Assembly: GCF_910591885.1 (NCBI RefSeq)
Contig: NW_025963556.1
Coordinates: forward strand, 2,418,001 to 2,482,000
Direction: 5' to 3'
From: Bombus terrestris
Taxonomy: Eukaryota; Arthropoda; Insecta; Hymenoptera; Apidae
Length of the DNA: 64,000 nt
The translations under genes were made by a program, and so were the position numbers. Below the pieces are notes generated by a model. It searched no databases and was not told the origin of the DNA. It worked only from the letters and a program-made list of their open reading frames with translations. Shown here piece after piece: positions 42,506-57,364 of the stretch. Numbering within the stretch: position 1 is the first letter of the stretch; the number at the start of each line of letters is the position of its first letter.

Positions 42506-44455
42506 TAGTATTTCGTTTTAACGTACAACGTTATATAGAATTACGATATAACGCACAACGTTATGTCGTATTACGTTATAACTTATCATGTCATGTAGTA
42601 TTACGTTATAACGTATGACTTTATGTAGTATTACGTTATTACGAATAACGTTATATTGTGTAACTTTATAACGTATGACCTTATGTTGTATTACGTTATA
42701 ACGTATAAAGACATGTAGTATTACGTTATAACGTATGACGTCATGTGGTATTACGTTATTACGAATATCGTAATATTGTATTACTTTATGACGTATGACG
42801 TCATGTAGTATCACTATATGACGTATGACGTCATGTAGTATTACTATATGACGTATGACGTCATGTAGTATTAGGTTATAACGTATGAAGTTATGTATTA
42901 TTACGATATAACGTATGACGTTAAGCAGTATTAGGTTATAACGTATGACGTTATGTAGTATTAGGTTATAACGTATGGCGTTATGGAGTATTACGTCATA
43001 ACGTATGACGTCATGTGGTATTACGTTATTACGAATAACGTTATATTATGTTACGTCATGTAGTATTACTTTATGACGTATGACGTCATGTAGTATTACT
43101 CTATGACGTATGACGTCATGTAGTATTACTTTATGACGTATGACGTCATGTAGTATTACTTTATGACGTATGACGTCATGTAGTATTACTTTATGACGTA
43201 TGACGTCATGTAGTATTTCCTTATAACGTATGACGTTATGTAGTATGACGATATAACGTATGACGTCATGTAGTATTACTTTATGACGTATGACGTCATG
43301 TAGTATTACTTTATGGCGAATGACGTCATGTAGTATTTCGTTATAACGTATGACGTTATGCAGTATTACGATATAACGTATGACGTTATGCAGTATTAGG
43401 TTATAACGTATGACGTCATGTAGTATTACTTTATGACGTATGACGTCATGTAGTATTACTTTATGACGTATGACGTCATGTAGTATTTCGTTTTAACGTA
43501 CAACGTTATATAGAATTACGATATAACGCACAACGTTATGTCGTATTACGTTATAACTTATCATGTCATGTAGTATTACGTTATAACGTATGACTTTATG
43601 TAGTATTACGTTATTACGAATAACGTTATATTGTGTAACTTTATAACGTATGACCTTATGTTGTATTACGTTATAACGTATAAAGACATGTAGTATTACG
43701 TTATAACGTATGACGTCATGTGGTATTACGTTATTACGAATATCGTAATATTGTATTACTTTATGACGTATGACGTCATGTAGTATCACTATATGACGTA
43801 TGACGTCATGTAGTATTACTATATGACGTATGACGTCATGTAGTATTAGGTTATAACGTATGAAGTTATGTATTATTACGATATAACGTATGACGTTAAG
43901 CAGTATTAGGTTATAACGTATGACGTTATGTAGTATTAGGTTATAACGTATGGCGTTATGTAGTATTACGATATAACGTATGACGTCATGTGGTATTACG
44001 TTATTACGAATAACGTTATATTATGTTACGTCATGTAGTATTACTTTATGACGTATGACGTCATGTAGTATTACTCTATGACGTATGACGTCATGTAGTA
44101 TTACTTTATGACGTATGACGTCATGTAGTATTACTTTATGACGTATGACGTCATGTAGTATTACTTTATGACGTATGACGTCATGTAGTATTTCCTTATA
44201 ACGTATGACGTTATGTAGTATTACGATATAACGTATGACGTCATGTAGTATTACTTTATGACGTATGACGTCATGTAGTATTACTTTATGACGTATGACG
44301 TCATGTAGTATTTCGTTATAACGTATGACGTTATGCAGTATTACGATATAACGTATGACGTTATGCAGTATTAGGTTATAATGTATGACGTCATGTAGTA
44401 TTACTTTATGACGTATGACGTCATGTAGTATTACTTTATGACGTATGACGTCATG
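42506..44455. repeat. Two tandem 975-bp repeats lacking B
   Basis: The A-type unit (TTTCGTTTTAACG) recurs at 42506, 43481 and 44456, giving a 975-bp period of 32 full units plus one H. Both copies jump from a TATGGCGTTATG unit region directly to the TGGTATTACG-H segment, so the TTCGAA unit and the B unit are missing. The two joints differ: near 42980 it passes through a GAGTATTACG unit, and near 43985 it goes directly into GACGTCATG-TGG. The TAGTATCACT substitution marks this family. Confidence 0.88.
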
Positions 44456-45144
44456 TAGTATTTCGTTTTAACGTACAACGTTATATAGAATTACGATATA
44501 ACGCACAACGTTATGTCGTATTACGTTATAACTTATCATGTCATGTAGTATTACGTTATAACGTATGACTTTATGTAGTATTACGTTATTACGAATAACG
44601 TTATATTGTGTAACTTTATAACGTAGGACCTTATGTTGTATTACGTTATAACGTATAAAGACATGTAGTATTACGTTATAACGTATGACGTCATGTGGTA
44701 TTACGTTATTACGAATATCGTAATATTGTATTACTTTATGACGTATGACGTCATGTAGTATCACTATATGACGTATGACGTCATGTAGTATTACTATATG
44801 ACGTATGACGTCATGTAGTATTAGGTTATAACGTATGAAGTTATGTATTATTACGATATAACGTATGACGTTAAGCAGTATTAGGTTATAACGTATGACG
44901 TTATGTAGTATTAGGTTATAACGTATGGCGTTATGTAGTATTACGATATAACGTATGACGTTATGCAGTACTACGTTATAACGTATGACGTTATGTAGTG
45001 TTACGTTATAATGTATGACGTTATGTAGCATTACGGTATTTCGAACAACGTTGTATTGTGTTACTTTATAACGTATGACGTTATGTAGTGTTACGTTATA
45101 ACGTATGACGCCGTGTAGTATTACGTTATAAGTATAACATTATG

Positions 45145-46164
45145 TAGTATCACGTTATAGCGTATGACGTCATGTAGTATTACGTTATTACGAATATCGT
45201 AATATTGTGTTACTTTATGACGTATGACGTCATGTAATAATGCTTTATGACGTATGACGTCATGTAGTATTTCCTTATAACGTATGACGTTATGTAGTAT
45301 TACGATATAACGTATGACGTTATGCAGTACTACGTTATAACGTATGACTTTATGTAGTGTTACGTTATAACGTATGACGTTATGTATTAGTACGATATAA
45401 CGTATGACGTTATGCAGTATGAGGTTATAACGTATGACGTCATGTAGTTTTGCGTTATAACGTATGACGTCATGTAGTATTAGGTTATAACGTATGCCGT
45501 CATGTAGTATTACGTTATAACATATGACGTCATGTAGTAATACGATATAACGTACAACGTTATATAGAATTACGATATAACGCACAACGTTATGTCGTAT
45601 TACGTTATAACGTATCATGTCATGTAGTATTACGTTATTACGAATAACGTTATATTGTGTTACCTTATAACGTGTGACCTTTTGTTGTATTACGTTATAA
45701 CGTATAAAGACATGTAGTATTACGTTGTAACGTATGACGTCATGTAGTATTACTTTATGACGTATGACGTCATGTAGTATTATGTTATAACATATGCCGT
45801 CATGTAGTATTACGTTATAACATATGACGTCATGTAATATTACGATATAACGTACAGCGTTATATAGAATTACGATATAACGCACAACGTTATGTCGTAT
45901 TACGTTATACCGTATGACGTTATATTGTGTTACTTTATGACGTATGACGTCATGTAGTATTACTTTATGACGTATGCCGTCATGTAGTATTACGTTATAA
46001 CATATGACGTCATGTAGTAATACGATATAACGTACAACGTTATATAGAATTACGATATAACGCACAACGTTATGTCGTATTACGTTATAACGTATCATGT
46101 CATGTAGTATTACGTTATAACGAATGACGTTATGGAGTATTACGTTATAACGTATGACGCCATG
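45145..46164. repeat. Module P, copy 6 (1,020 bp, right-hand lineage)
   Basis: Same length and order, but with TATATAGAATTACG where left-half copies have TATATTGAATTACG, and with AATAATGC near 45235 in place of AATATTGC. The latter is also found near 49690. Confidence 0.92.
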
Positions 46165-47394
46165 TGGTATTAGGTTATTACGAATAACGTTATATTATGT
46201 TACTTTATGACATATGACGTCATGTAGTATTACTTTATGACGTATGACGTCATGTAGGATTACTTTATGACGTATGACGTCATGTAGTATTACTTTATGA
46301 AGTATGACGTCATGTAGTATTACTTTATGACGTATGACGGCATGTAGTATTTCGTTATAACGTATGACGTTATGCAGTATTACGATATAACGTATGACGG
46401 TATGCAGTATTACGTTATAACGTATGACGTTATGCAGTATTACGATATAACGTATGACGGTATGCAGTATTACGTTATAACGTATGACGTTATGCAGTAT
46501 TACGTTATAACGTATGACGTTATGTATTAGAACGATATAACGTATGACGTTATGCAGTATGAGGTTATAGCGTATGACGTCATGTAGTTTTGCGTTATAA
46601 CGTATGACGTCATGTAGTATTACGATATAACGTACAACGTTATGCAGTATTAGGTTATAACGTATGACGTTATGGAGTATTACGTTATTACGTATGACGT
46701 CATGTGGTATTACGTTATTACGAATAACGTTATATTGTGTTATTTTATAACGTATGACCTTATGTTGTATTACGTTATAACGTATAAAGGCATGTAGTAT
46801 TACGTTGTAACGTACGGCGTCATGTAGAATTACGTTATAACGTATTCCGTCATGTAGTATTACGTTATAACATATGACGTCATGTAGTATTACGATATAA
46901 CGTACAACGTTATATAGAATTACGATATAACGCACAACGTTATGTCGTATTACGTTATAACTTATCATGTCATGTAGTATTACGTTATAACGTATGACGT
47001 TATGTAGTATTACGTTATTACGAATAACGTTATATTGTGTAACTTTATAACGTATGACCTTACGTTGTATTACGTTATAACGTATAAAGACATGTAGTAT
47101 TACGTTATGACGTATGACGTCATGTGGTATTACTTTGTGACGTATGACGTCATGTAGTATTACTTTATGACGTATGACATCATGTAGTATTACTTTATGA
47201 CGTATGACGTCATGTAGTATTACTTTATGACGTATGACGTCATGTAGTATTTCGTTATAACGTATGACGTTATGCAGTATTACGATATAACGTATGACGT
47301 TATGCAGTATTAGGTTATAACGTATGACGTCATGTAGTATTACTTTATGACGTATGACGTCATGTAGTATTACTTTATGACGTATGACGTCATG

Positions 47395-47934
47395 TAGTAT
47401 TTCGTTTTAACGTACAACGTTATATAGAATTACGATATAACGCACAACGTTATGTCGTATTACGTTATAACTTATCATGTCATGTAGTATTACGTTATAA
47501 CGTATGACTTTATGTAGTATTACGTTATTACGAATAACGTTATATTGTGTAACTTTATAACGTATGACCTTATGTTGTATTACGTTATAACGTATAAAGA
47601 CATGTAGTATTACGTTATAACGTATGACGTCATGTGGTATTACGTTATTACGAATATCGTAATATTGTATTACTTTATGACGTATGACGTCATGTAGTAT
47701 CACTATATGACGTATGACGTCATGTAGTATTACTATATGACGTATGACGTCATGTAGTATTACTTTATGGCGAATGACGTCATGTAGTATTTCGTTATAA
47801 CGTATGACGTTATGCAGTATTACGATATAACGTATGACGTTATGCAGTATTAGGTTATAACGTATGACGTCATGTAGTATTACTTTATGACGTATGACGT
47901 CATGTAGTATTACTTTATGACGTATGACGTCATG
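47395..47934. repeat. 540-bp local repeat
   Basis: The A-type unit recurs at 47395 and 47935, 540 bp (18 units) apart. The copy is truncated after two C-type units and returns at a TTTATGGCGAATGACG unit (about 47758) to the stretch leading into the next A unit. The same unusual ATGGCGAATG variant occurs once elsewhere, near 43315, linking the two loci. Confidence 0.85.
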
Positions 47935-48909
47935 TAGTATTTCGTTTTAACGTACAACGTTATATAGAATTACGATATAACGCACAACGTTATGTCGTAT
48001 TACGTTATAACTTATCATGTCATGTAGTATTACGTTATAACGTATGACTTTATGTAGTATTACGTTATTACGAATAACGTTATATTGTGTAACTTTATAA
48101 CGTATGACCTTATGTTGTATTACGTTATAACGTATAAAGACATGTAGTATTACGTTATAACGTATGACGTCATGTGGTATTACGTTATTACGAATATCGT
48201 AATATTGTATTACTTTATGACGTATGACGTCATGTAGTATCACTATATGACGTATGACGTCATGTAGTATTACTATATGACGTATGACGTCATGTAGTAT
48301 TAGGTTATAACGTATGAAGTTATGTATTATTACGATATAACGTATGACGTTAAGCAGTATTAGGTTATAACGTATGACGTTATGTAGTATTAGGTTATAA
48401 CGTATGGCGTTATGTAGTATTACGATATAACGTATGACGTCATGTGGTATTACGTTATTACGAATAACGTTATATTATGTTACGTCATGTAGTATTACTT
48501 TATGACGTATGACGTCATGTAGTATTACTCTATGACGTATGACGTCATGTAGTATTACTTTATGACGTATGACGTCATGTAGTATTACTTTATGACGTAT
48601 GACGTCATGTAGTATTACTTTATGACGTATGACGTCATGTAGTATTTCCTTATAACGTATGACGTTATGTAGTATTACGATATAACGTATGACGTCATGT
48701 AGTATTACTTTATGACGTATGACGTCATGTAGTATTACTTTATGACGTATGACGTCATGTAGTATTTCGTTATAACGTATGACGTTATGCAGTATTACGA
48801 TATAACGTATGACGTTATGCAGTATTAGGTTATAATGTATGACGTCATGTAGTATTACTTTATGACGTATGACGTCATGTAGTATTACTTTATGACGTAT
48901 GACGTCATG
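47935..48909. repeat. 975-bp repeat, third copy
   Basis: The interval between A-type units at 47935 and 48910 is 975 bp. Internal order matches 43481-44455, including the TAGTATCACT unit, TTACTCTATGACG, and GGTTATAATGTATG near 48830 (also seen near 44370). The 43.5-45 kb and 48-49.5 kb segments are therefore copies of each other at an offset of 4,454 bp. Confidence 0.87.
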
Positions 48910-51293
48910 TAGTATTTCGTTTTAACGTACAACGTTATATAGAATTACGATATAACGCACAACGTTATGTCGTATTACGTTATAACTTATCATGTCATGT
49001 AGTATTACGTTATAACGTATGACTTTATGTAGTATTACGTTATTACGAATAACGTTATATTGTGTAACTTTATAACGTATGACCTTATGTTGTATTACGT
49101 TATAACGTATAAAGACATGTAGTATTACGTTATAACGTATGACGTCATGTGGTATTACGTTATTACGAATATCGTAATATTGTATTACTTTATGACGTAT
49201 GACGTCATGTAGTATCACTATATGACGTATGACGTCATGTAGTATTACTATATGACGTATGACGTCATGTAGTATTAGGTTATAACGTATGAAGTTATGT
49301 ATTATTACGATATAACGTATGACGTTAAGCAGTATTAGGTTATAACGTATGACGTTATGTAGTATTAGGTTATAACGTATGGCGTTATGTAGTATTACGA
49401 TATAACGTATGACGTTATGCAGTACTACGTTATAACGTATGACGTTATGTAGTGTTACGTTATAATGTATGACGTTATGTAGCATTACGGTATTTCGAAC
49501 AACGTTGTATTGTGTTACTTTATAACGTATGACGTTATGTAGTGTTACGTTATAACGTATGACGCCGTGTAGTATTACGTTATAAGTATAACATTATGTA
49601 GTATCACGTTATAGCGTATGACGTCATGTAGTATTACGTTATTACGAATATCGTAATATTGTGTTACTTTATGACGTATGACGTCATGTAATAATGCTTT
49701 ATGACGTATGACGTCATGTAGTATTTCCTTATAACGTATGACGTTATGTAGTATTACGATATAACGTATGACGTTATGCAGTACTACGTTATAACGTATG
49801 ACTTTATGTAGTGTTACGTTATAACGTATGACGTTATGTATTAGTACGATATAACGTATGACGTTATGCAGTATGAGGTTATAACGTATGACGTCATGTA
49901 GTTTTGCGTTATAACGTATGACGTCATGTAGTATTAGGTTATAACGTATGCCGTCATGTAGTATTACGTTATAACATATGACGTCATGTAGTAATACGAT
50001 ATAACGTACAACGTTATATAGAATTACGATATAACGCACAACGTTATGTCGTATTACGTTATAGCGTATCATGTCATGTAGTATTACGTTATTACGAATA
50101 ACGTTATATTGTGTTACCTTATAACGTGTGACCTTTTGTTGTATTACGTTATAACGTATAAAGACATGTAGTATTACGTTGTAACGTATGACGTCATGTA
50201 GTATTACTTTATGACGTATGACGTCATGTAGTATTACTTTATGACGTATGACGTCATGTAGTATTACTTTATGACGTATGACGTCATGTAGTATTTCGTT
50301 ATAACGTATGACGTTATGCAGTATTACGATATAACGTACAACGTTATGCAGTATTAGGTTATAACGTATGACGTTATGGAGTATTACGTTATTACGTATG
50401 ACGTCATGTGGTATTACGTTATTACGAATAACGTTATATTGTGTTATTTTATAACGTATGACCTTATGTTGTATTACGTTATAACGTATAAAGGCATGTA
50501 GTATTACGTTGTAACGTACGGCGTCATGTAGAATTACGTTATAACGTATTCCGTCATGTAGTATTACGTTATAACATATGACGTCATGTAGTATTACGAT
50601 ATAACGTACAACGTTATATAGAATTACGATATAACGCACAACGTTATGTCGTATTACGTTATAACTTATCATGTCATGTAGTATTACGTTATAACGTATG
50701 ACGTTATGTAGTATTACGTTATTACGAATAACGTTATATTGTGTAACTTTATAACGTATGACCTTACGTTGTATTACGTTATAACGTATAAAGACATGTA
50801 GTATTACGTTATGACGTATGACGTCATGTAGTATTACTTTATGACGTATGACGTCATGTAGTATTACTTTATGACGTATGACGTCATGTAGTATTACTTT
50901 ATGACGTATGACGTCATGTAGTATTTCGTTACAACGTATGACGTTATGCAGTATTACGATATAACGTATGACGTTATGCGGTATTAGGTTATAACTTATG
51001 ACGTTATGGAGTATTACGTTATAACGTATGACGTCATGTGGTATTACGTTATTACGAATAACGTTATATTATGTTACGTCATGTAGTATTACTTTATGAC
51101 GTATGACGTCATGTAGTATTACTTTATGACGTATGACGTCATGTAGTATTACTTTATGACGTATGACGTCATGTAGTATTACTTTATGACGTATGACGTC
51201 ATGTAGTATTTCGTTATAACGTATGACGTTATGCAGTATTACGATATAACGTATGACGTTATGCAGTATTAGGTTATAACGTATGACGTCATG

Positions 51294-51322
51294 TATATTA
51301 CTTTATGACGTATGACGTCATG
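51294..51322. repeat. Private 29-bp K-type monomer
   Basis: Begins TATATTACTT, having lost the G of TAGTATTACTT. It is the only length variant found that is not shared with other copies, and it accounts for the 2,443-bp B interval (49570 to 52013) being one base short of a sum of standard parts. Confidence 0.9.
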
Positions 51323-52731
51323 TAGTATTACTTTATGACGTATGACGTCATGTAGTATTTCGTTTTAACGTACAACGTTATATGGAATTACGATATAACG
51401 CACAACGTTATGTCGTATTACGTTATAACTTATCATGACATGTAGTATTACGTTATAACGTATGACGTTATGTAGTATTACGTTATTACGAATAACGTTA
51501 TATTGTGTAACTTTATAACGTATGACCTTATGTTGTATTACGATATAACGTATAAAGACATGTAGTATTACGTTATAACGTATGACGTCATGTGGTATTA
51601 CGTTATTACGAATATCGTAATATTGTATTACTTTATGACGTATGACGTCATGTAGTATTACTATATGACGTATGACGTCATGTAGTATTACTATATGACG
51701 TATGACGTCATGTAGTATTAGGTTATAACGTATGAAGTTATGTATTATTACGATATAACGTATGACGTTAAGCAGTATTAAGTTATAACGTATGACGTTA
51801 TGTAGTATTAGGTTATAACGTATGGCGTTATGTAGTATTACGATATAACGTATGACGTTATGCAGTACTACGTTATAACGTATGACGTTATGTAGTGTTA
51901 CGTTATAATGTATGACGTTATGTAGCATTACGGTATTTCGAACAACGTTGTATTGTGTTACTTTATAACGTATGACGTTATGTAGTGTTACGTTATAACG
52001 TATGACGCCGTGTAGTATTACGTTATAAGTATAACATTATGTAGTATCACGTTATAGCGTATGACGTCATGTAGTATTACGTTATTACGAATATCGTAAT
52101 ATTGTGTTACTTTATGACGTATGACGTCATGTAATATTGCTTTATGACGTATGACGTCATGTAGTATTTCCTTATAACGTATGACGTTATGTAGTATTAC
52201 GATATAACGTATGACGTCATGTAGTATTACTTTATGACGTATGACGTCATGTAGTATTACTTTATGACGTATGACGTCATGTAGTATTTCGTTATAACGT
52301 ATGACGTTATGCAGTATTACGATATAACGTATGACGTTATGCAGTATTAGGTTATAACGTATGACGTCATGTAGTATTACTTTATGACGTATGACGTCAT
52401 GTAGTATTACTTTATGACGTATGACGTCATGTAGTATTTCGTTTTAACGTACAACGTTATATAGAATTACGATATAACGCACAACGTTATGTCGTATTAC
52501 GTTATAACTTATCATGTCATGTAGTATTACGTTATAACGTATGACTTTATGTAGTATTACGTTATTACGAATAACGTTATATTGTGTAACTTTATAACGT
52601 ATGACCTTATGTTGTATTACGTTATAACGTATAAAGACATGTAGTATTACGTTATAACGTATGACGTCTTGTGGTATTAAGTTATTACGAATATCGGAAT
52701 ATTGTATTACTTTATGACGTATGACGTCATG

Positions 52732-52911
52732 TAGTATTACTATATGACGTATGACGTCATGTAGTATTACTATATGACGTATGACGTCATGTAGTATTAC
52801 TATATGACGTATGACGTCATGTAGTATTACTATATGACGTATGACGTCATGTAGTATTACTATATGACGTATGACGTCATGTAGTATTACTATATGACGT
52901 ATGACGTCATG
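52732..52911. repeat. Variable-number run of six C-type monomers
   Basis: Six identical units with ACTATATGACG in the middle. Homologous positions hold one unit (for example 2101-2130), two (for example near 4680), three (40558-40647, 41667-41756), four (53931-54050) or five (39389-39538). This unit therefore expands and contracts in single 30-bp steps. Confidence 0.93.
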
Positions 52912-53930
52912 TAGTATTAGGTTATAACGTATGAAGTTATGTATTATTACGATATAACGTATGACGTTAAGCAGTATTAGGTTATAACGTATGACGTTAT
53001 GTAGTATTAGGTTATAACGTATGGCGTTATGTAGTATTACGATATAACGTATGACGTTATGCAGTACTACGTTATAACGTATGACGTTATGTAGTGTTAC
53101 GTTATAATGTATGACGTTATGTAGCATTACGGTATTTCGAACAACGTTGTATTGTGTTACTTTATAACGTATGACGTTATGTAGTGTTACGTTATAACGT
53201 ATGACGCCGTGTAGTATTACGTTATAAGTATAACATTATGTAGTATCACGTTATAGCGTATGACGTCATGTAGTATTACGTTATTACGAATATCGTAATA
53301 TTGTGTTACTTTATGACGTATGACGTCATGTAATATTGCTTTATGACGTATGACGTCATGTAGTATTTCCTTATAACGTATGACGTTATGTAGTATTACG
53401 ATATAACGTATGACGTCATGTAGTATTACTTTATGACGTATGACGTCATGTAGTATTACTTTATGACGTATGACGTCATGTAGTATTTCGTTATAACGTA
53501 TGACGTTATGCAGTATTACGATATAACGTATGACGTTATGCAGTATTAGGTTATAACGTATGACGTCATGTAGTATTACTTTATGACGTATGACGTCATG
53601 TAGTATTACTTTATGACGTATGACGTCATGTAGTATTTCGTTTTAACGTACAACGTTATATAGAATTACGATATAACGCACAACGTTATGTCGTATTACG
53701 TTATAACTTATCATGTCATGTAGTATTACGTTATAACGTATGACTTTATGTAGTATTACGTTATTACGAATAACGTTATATTGTGTAACTTTATAACGTA
53801 TGACCTTATGTTGTATTACGTTATAACGTATAAAGACATGTAGTATTACGTTATAACGTATGACGTCATGTGGTATTACGTTATTACGAATATCGTAATA
53901 TTGTATTACTTTATGACGTATGACGTCATG

Positions 53931-54050
53931 TAGTATTACTATATGACGTATGACGTCATGTAGTATTACTATATGACGTATGACGTCATGTAGTATTACT
54001 ATATGACGTATGACGTCATGTAGTATTACTATATGACGTATGACGTCATG
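53931..54050. repeat. Variable-number run of four C-type monomers
   Basis: Four identical C-type units in the repeat directly after the six-unit copy. Confidence 0.92.
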
Positions 54051-54379
54051 TAGTATTAGGTTATAACGTATGAAGTTATGTATTATTACGATATAACGTA
54101 TGACGTTAAGCAGTATTAGGTTATAACGTATGACGTTATGTAGTATTAGGTTATAACGTATGGCGTTATGTAGTATTACGATATAACGTATGACGTTATG
54201 CAGTACTACGTTATAACGTATGACGTTATGTAGTGTTACGTTATAATGTATGACGTTATGTAGCATTACGGTATTTCGAACAACGTTGTATTGTGTTACT
54301 TTATAACGTATGACGTTATGTAGTGTTACGTTATAACGTATGACGCCGTGTAGTATTACGTTATAAGTATAACATTATG

Positions 54380-55399
54380 TAGTATCACGTTATAGCGTAT
54401 GACGTCATGTAGTATTACGTTATTACGAATATCGTAATATTGTGTTACTTTATGACGTATGACGTCATGTAATATTGCTTTATGACGTATGACGTCATGT
54501 AGTATTTCCTTATAACGTATGACGTTATGTAGTATTACGATATAACGTATGACGTTATGCAGTACTACGTTATAACGTATGACTTTATGTAGTGTTACGT
54601 TATAACGTATGACGTTATGTATTAGTACGATATAACGTATGACGTTATGCAGTATGAGGTTATAACGTATGACGTCATGTAGTTTTGCGTTATAACGTAT
54701 GACGTCATGTAGTATTAGGTTATAACGTATGCCGTCATGTAGTATTACGTTATAACATATGACGTCATGTAGTAATACGATATAACGTACAACGTTATAT
54801 AGAATTACGATATAACGCACAACATTATGTCGTATTACGTTATAACGTATCATGTCATGTAGTATTACGTTATTACGAATAACGTTATATTGTGTTACCT
54901 TATAACGTGTGACCTTTTGTTGTATTACGTTATAACGTATAAAGACATGTAGTATTACGTTGTAACGTATGACGTCATGTAGTATTACTTTATGACGTAT
55001 GACGTCATGTAGTATTATGTTATAACATATGCCGTCATGTAGTATTACGTTATAACATATGACGTCATGTAATATTACGATATAACGTACAGCGTTATAT
55101 AGAATTACGATATAACGCACAACGTTATGTCGTATTACGTTATACCGTATGACGTTATATTGTGTTACTTTATGACGTATGACGTCATGTAGTATTACTT
55201 TATGACGTATGCCGTCATGTAGTATTACGTTATAACATATGACGTCATGTAGTAATACGATATAACGTACAACGTTATATAGAATTACGATATAACGCAC
55301 AACGTTATGTCGTATTACGTTATAACGTATCATGTCATGTAGTATTACGTTATAACGAATGACGTTATGGAGTATTACGTTATAACGTATGACGCCATG
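54380..55399. repeat. Module P, copy 7 (1,020 bp, right-hand lineage)
   Basis: Thirty-four units with the right-half TATATAGAATTACG variant, and a private CAACATTATG near 54830 (a CpG to CpA change). Confidence 0.92.
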
Positions 55400-57259
55400 T
55401 GGTATTAGGTTATTACGAATAACGTTATATTATGTTACTTTATGACATATGACGTCATGTAGTATTACTTTATGACGTATGACGTCATGTAGGATTACTT
55501 TATGACGTATGACGTCATGTAGTATTACTTTATGACGTATGACGTCATGTAGTATTACTTTATGACGTATGACGGCATGTAGTATTTCGTTATAACGTAT
55601 GACGTTATGCAGTATTACGATATAACGTATGACGGTATGCAGTATTACGTTATAACGTATGACGTTATGCAGTATTACGATATAACGTATGACGGTATGC
55701 AGTATTACGTTATAACGTATGACGTTATGCAGTATTACGTTATAACGTATGACGTTATGTATTAGAACGATATAACGTATGACGTTATGCAGTATGAGGT
55801 TATAGCGTATGACGTCATGTAGTTTTGCGTTATAACGTATGACGTCATGTAGTATTACGATATAACGTACAACGTTATGCAGTATTAGGTTATAACGTAT
55901 GACGTTATGGAGTATTACGTTATTACGTATGACGTCATGTGGTATTACGTTATTACGAATAACGTTATATTGTGTTATTTTATAACGTATGACCTTATGT
56001 TGTATTACGTTATAACGTATAAAGGCATGTAGTATTACGTTGTAACGTACGGCGTCATGTAGAATTACGTTATAACGTATTCCGTCATGTAGTATTACGT
56101 TATAACATATGACGTCATGTAGTATTACGATATAACGTACAACGTTATATAGAATTACGATATAACGTACAACGTTATGTCGTATTACGTTATAACTTAT
56201 CATGTCATGTAGTATTACGTTATAACGTATGACGTTATGTAGTATTACGTTATTACGAATAACGTTATATTGTGTAACTTTATAACGTATGACCTTACGT
56301 TGTATTACGTTATAACGTATAAAGACATGTAGTATTACGTTATGACGTATGACGTCATGTGGTATTACTTTATGACGTATGACGTCATGTAGTATTACTT
56401 TATGACGTATGACGTCATGTAGTATTACTTTATGACGTATGACGTCATGTAGTATTACTTTATGACGTATGACGTCATGTAGTATTTCGTTATAACGTAT
56501 GACGTTATGCAGTATTACGATATAACGTACAACGTTATGCAGTATTAGGTTATAACGTATGACGTTATGGAGTATTACGTTATTACGTATGACGTCATGT
56601 GGTATTACGTTATTACGAATGACGTTATATTGTGTTATTTTATAACGTATGACCTTATGTTGTATTACGTTATAACGTATAAAGGCATGTAGTATTACGT
56701 TGTAACGTACGGCGTCATGTAGAATTACGTTATAACGTATTCCGTCATGTAGTATTACGTTATAACATATGACGTCATGTAGTATTACGATATAACGTAC
56801 AACGTTATATAGAATTACGATATAACGCACAACGTTATGTCGTATTACGTTATAACTTATCATGTCATGTAGTATTACGTTATAATGTATGACGTTATGT
56901 AGTATTACGTTATTACGAATAACGTTATATTGTGTAACTTTATAACGTATGACCTTACGTTGTATTACGTTATAACGTATAAAGACATGTAGTATTACGT
57001 TATGACGTATGACGTCATGTAGTATTACTTTATGACGTATGACGTCATGTAGTATTACTTTATGACGTATGACGTCATGTAGTATTACTTTATGACGTAT
57101 GACGTCATGTAGTATTTCGTTACAACGTATGACGTTATGCAGTATTACGATATAGCGTATGACGTTATGCGGTATTAGGTTATAACTTATGACGTTATGG
57201 AGTATTACGTTATAACGTATGACGTCATGTGGTATTACGTTATTACGAATAACGTTATA
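55400..57259. repeat. G module, 1,860 bp (right-hand lineage)
   Basis: Same order as 21411-23270, with GACGGCATG near 55571 and TATTAGAACG near 55761, both shared with the G segment at 46165. Confidence 0.88.
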
Positions 57260-57364
57260 TTATGTTACGTCATGTAGTATTACTTTATGACGTATGACGT
57301 CATGTAGTATTACTTTATGACGTATGACGTCATGTAGTATTTCGTTACAACGTATGACGTTATG

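Larger units (their letters stand above)
33481..46164. repeat. Super-block 6, locally amplified
   Basis: At 12,684 bp this is the longest block. After a 1,740-bp G segment it carries B units at 36166, 38670, 39839, 40948, 42057 and 45116. Tandem repeats of 1,169, 1,109 and 1,109 bp run from 38699 to 42085, and two 975-bp repeats lie at 42506-44455. A double substitution (TAGAATCACG followed by ATATAACCCACAACG) marks 34.77, 35.54 and 38.04 kb and ties those copies together. Module P ends the block. Confidence 0.8.
52042..54379. repeat. Tandem of 1,199- and 1,139-bp higher-order repeats
   Basis: B-to-B intervals 52042-53240 and 53241-54379 follow each other. Their 60-bp difference is explained by six against four C-type units. 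The first shares TATCGGAATATTG with the copy at about 39350, so it is related to the five-unit copy there. Confidence 0.88.
46165..55399. repeat. Super-block 7
   Basis: This 9,235-bp block holds two dimers (46375-46494), a 540-bp and a 975-bp local repeat (47395-48909), B at 49570, a hybrid G-like segment, H at 51069, B at 52013, 53212 and 54351, and module P. It shares TATTAGAACG and GACGGCATG variants with block 8, so these two G segments descend from a common copy. Confidence 0.8.

Noticed and set aside
42976..44005. Mobile-element insertion as the cause of the broken repeats near 43 and 44 kb
   Set aside because: Both sides of each joint are in-phase satellite units, and there is no foreign sequence, target-site duplication or terminal repeat. 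Unequal exchange explains them.
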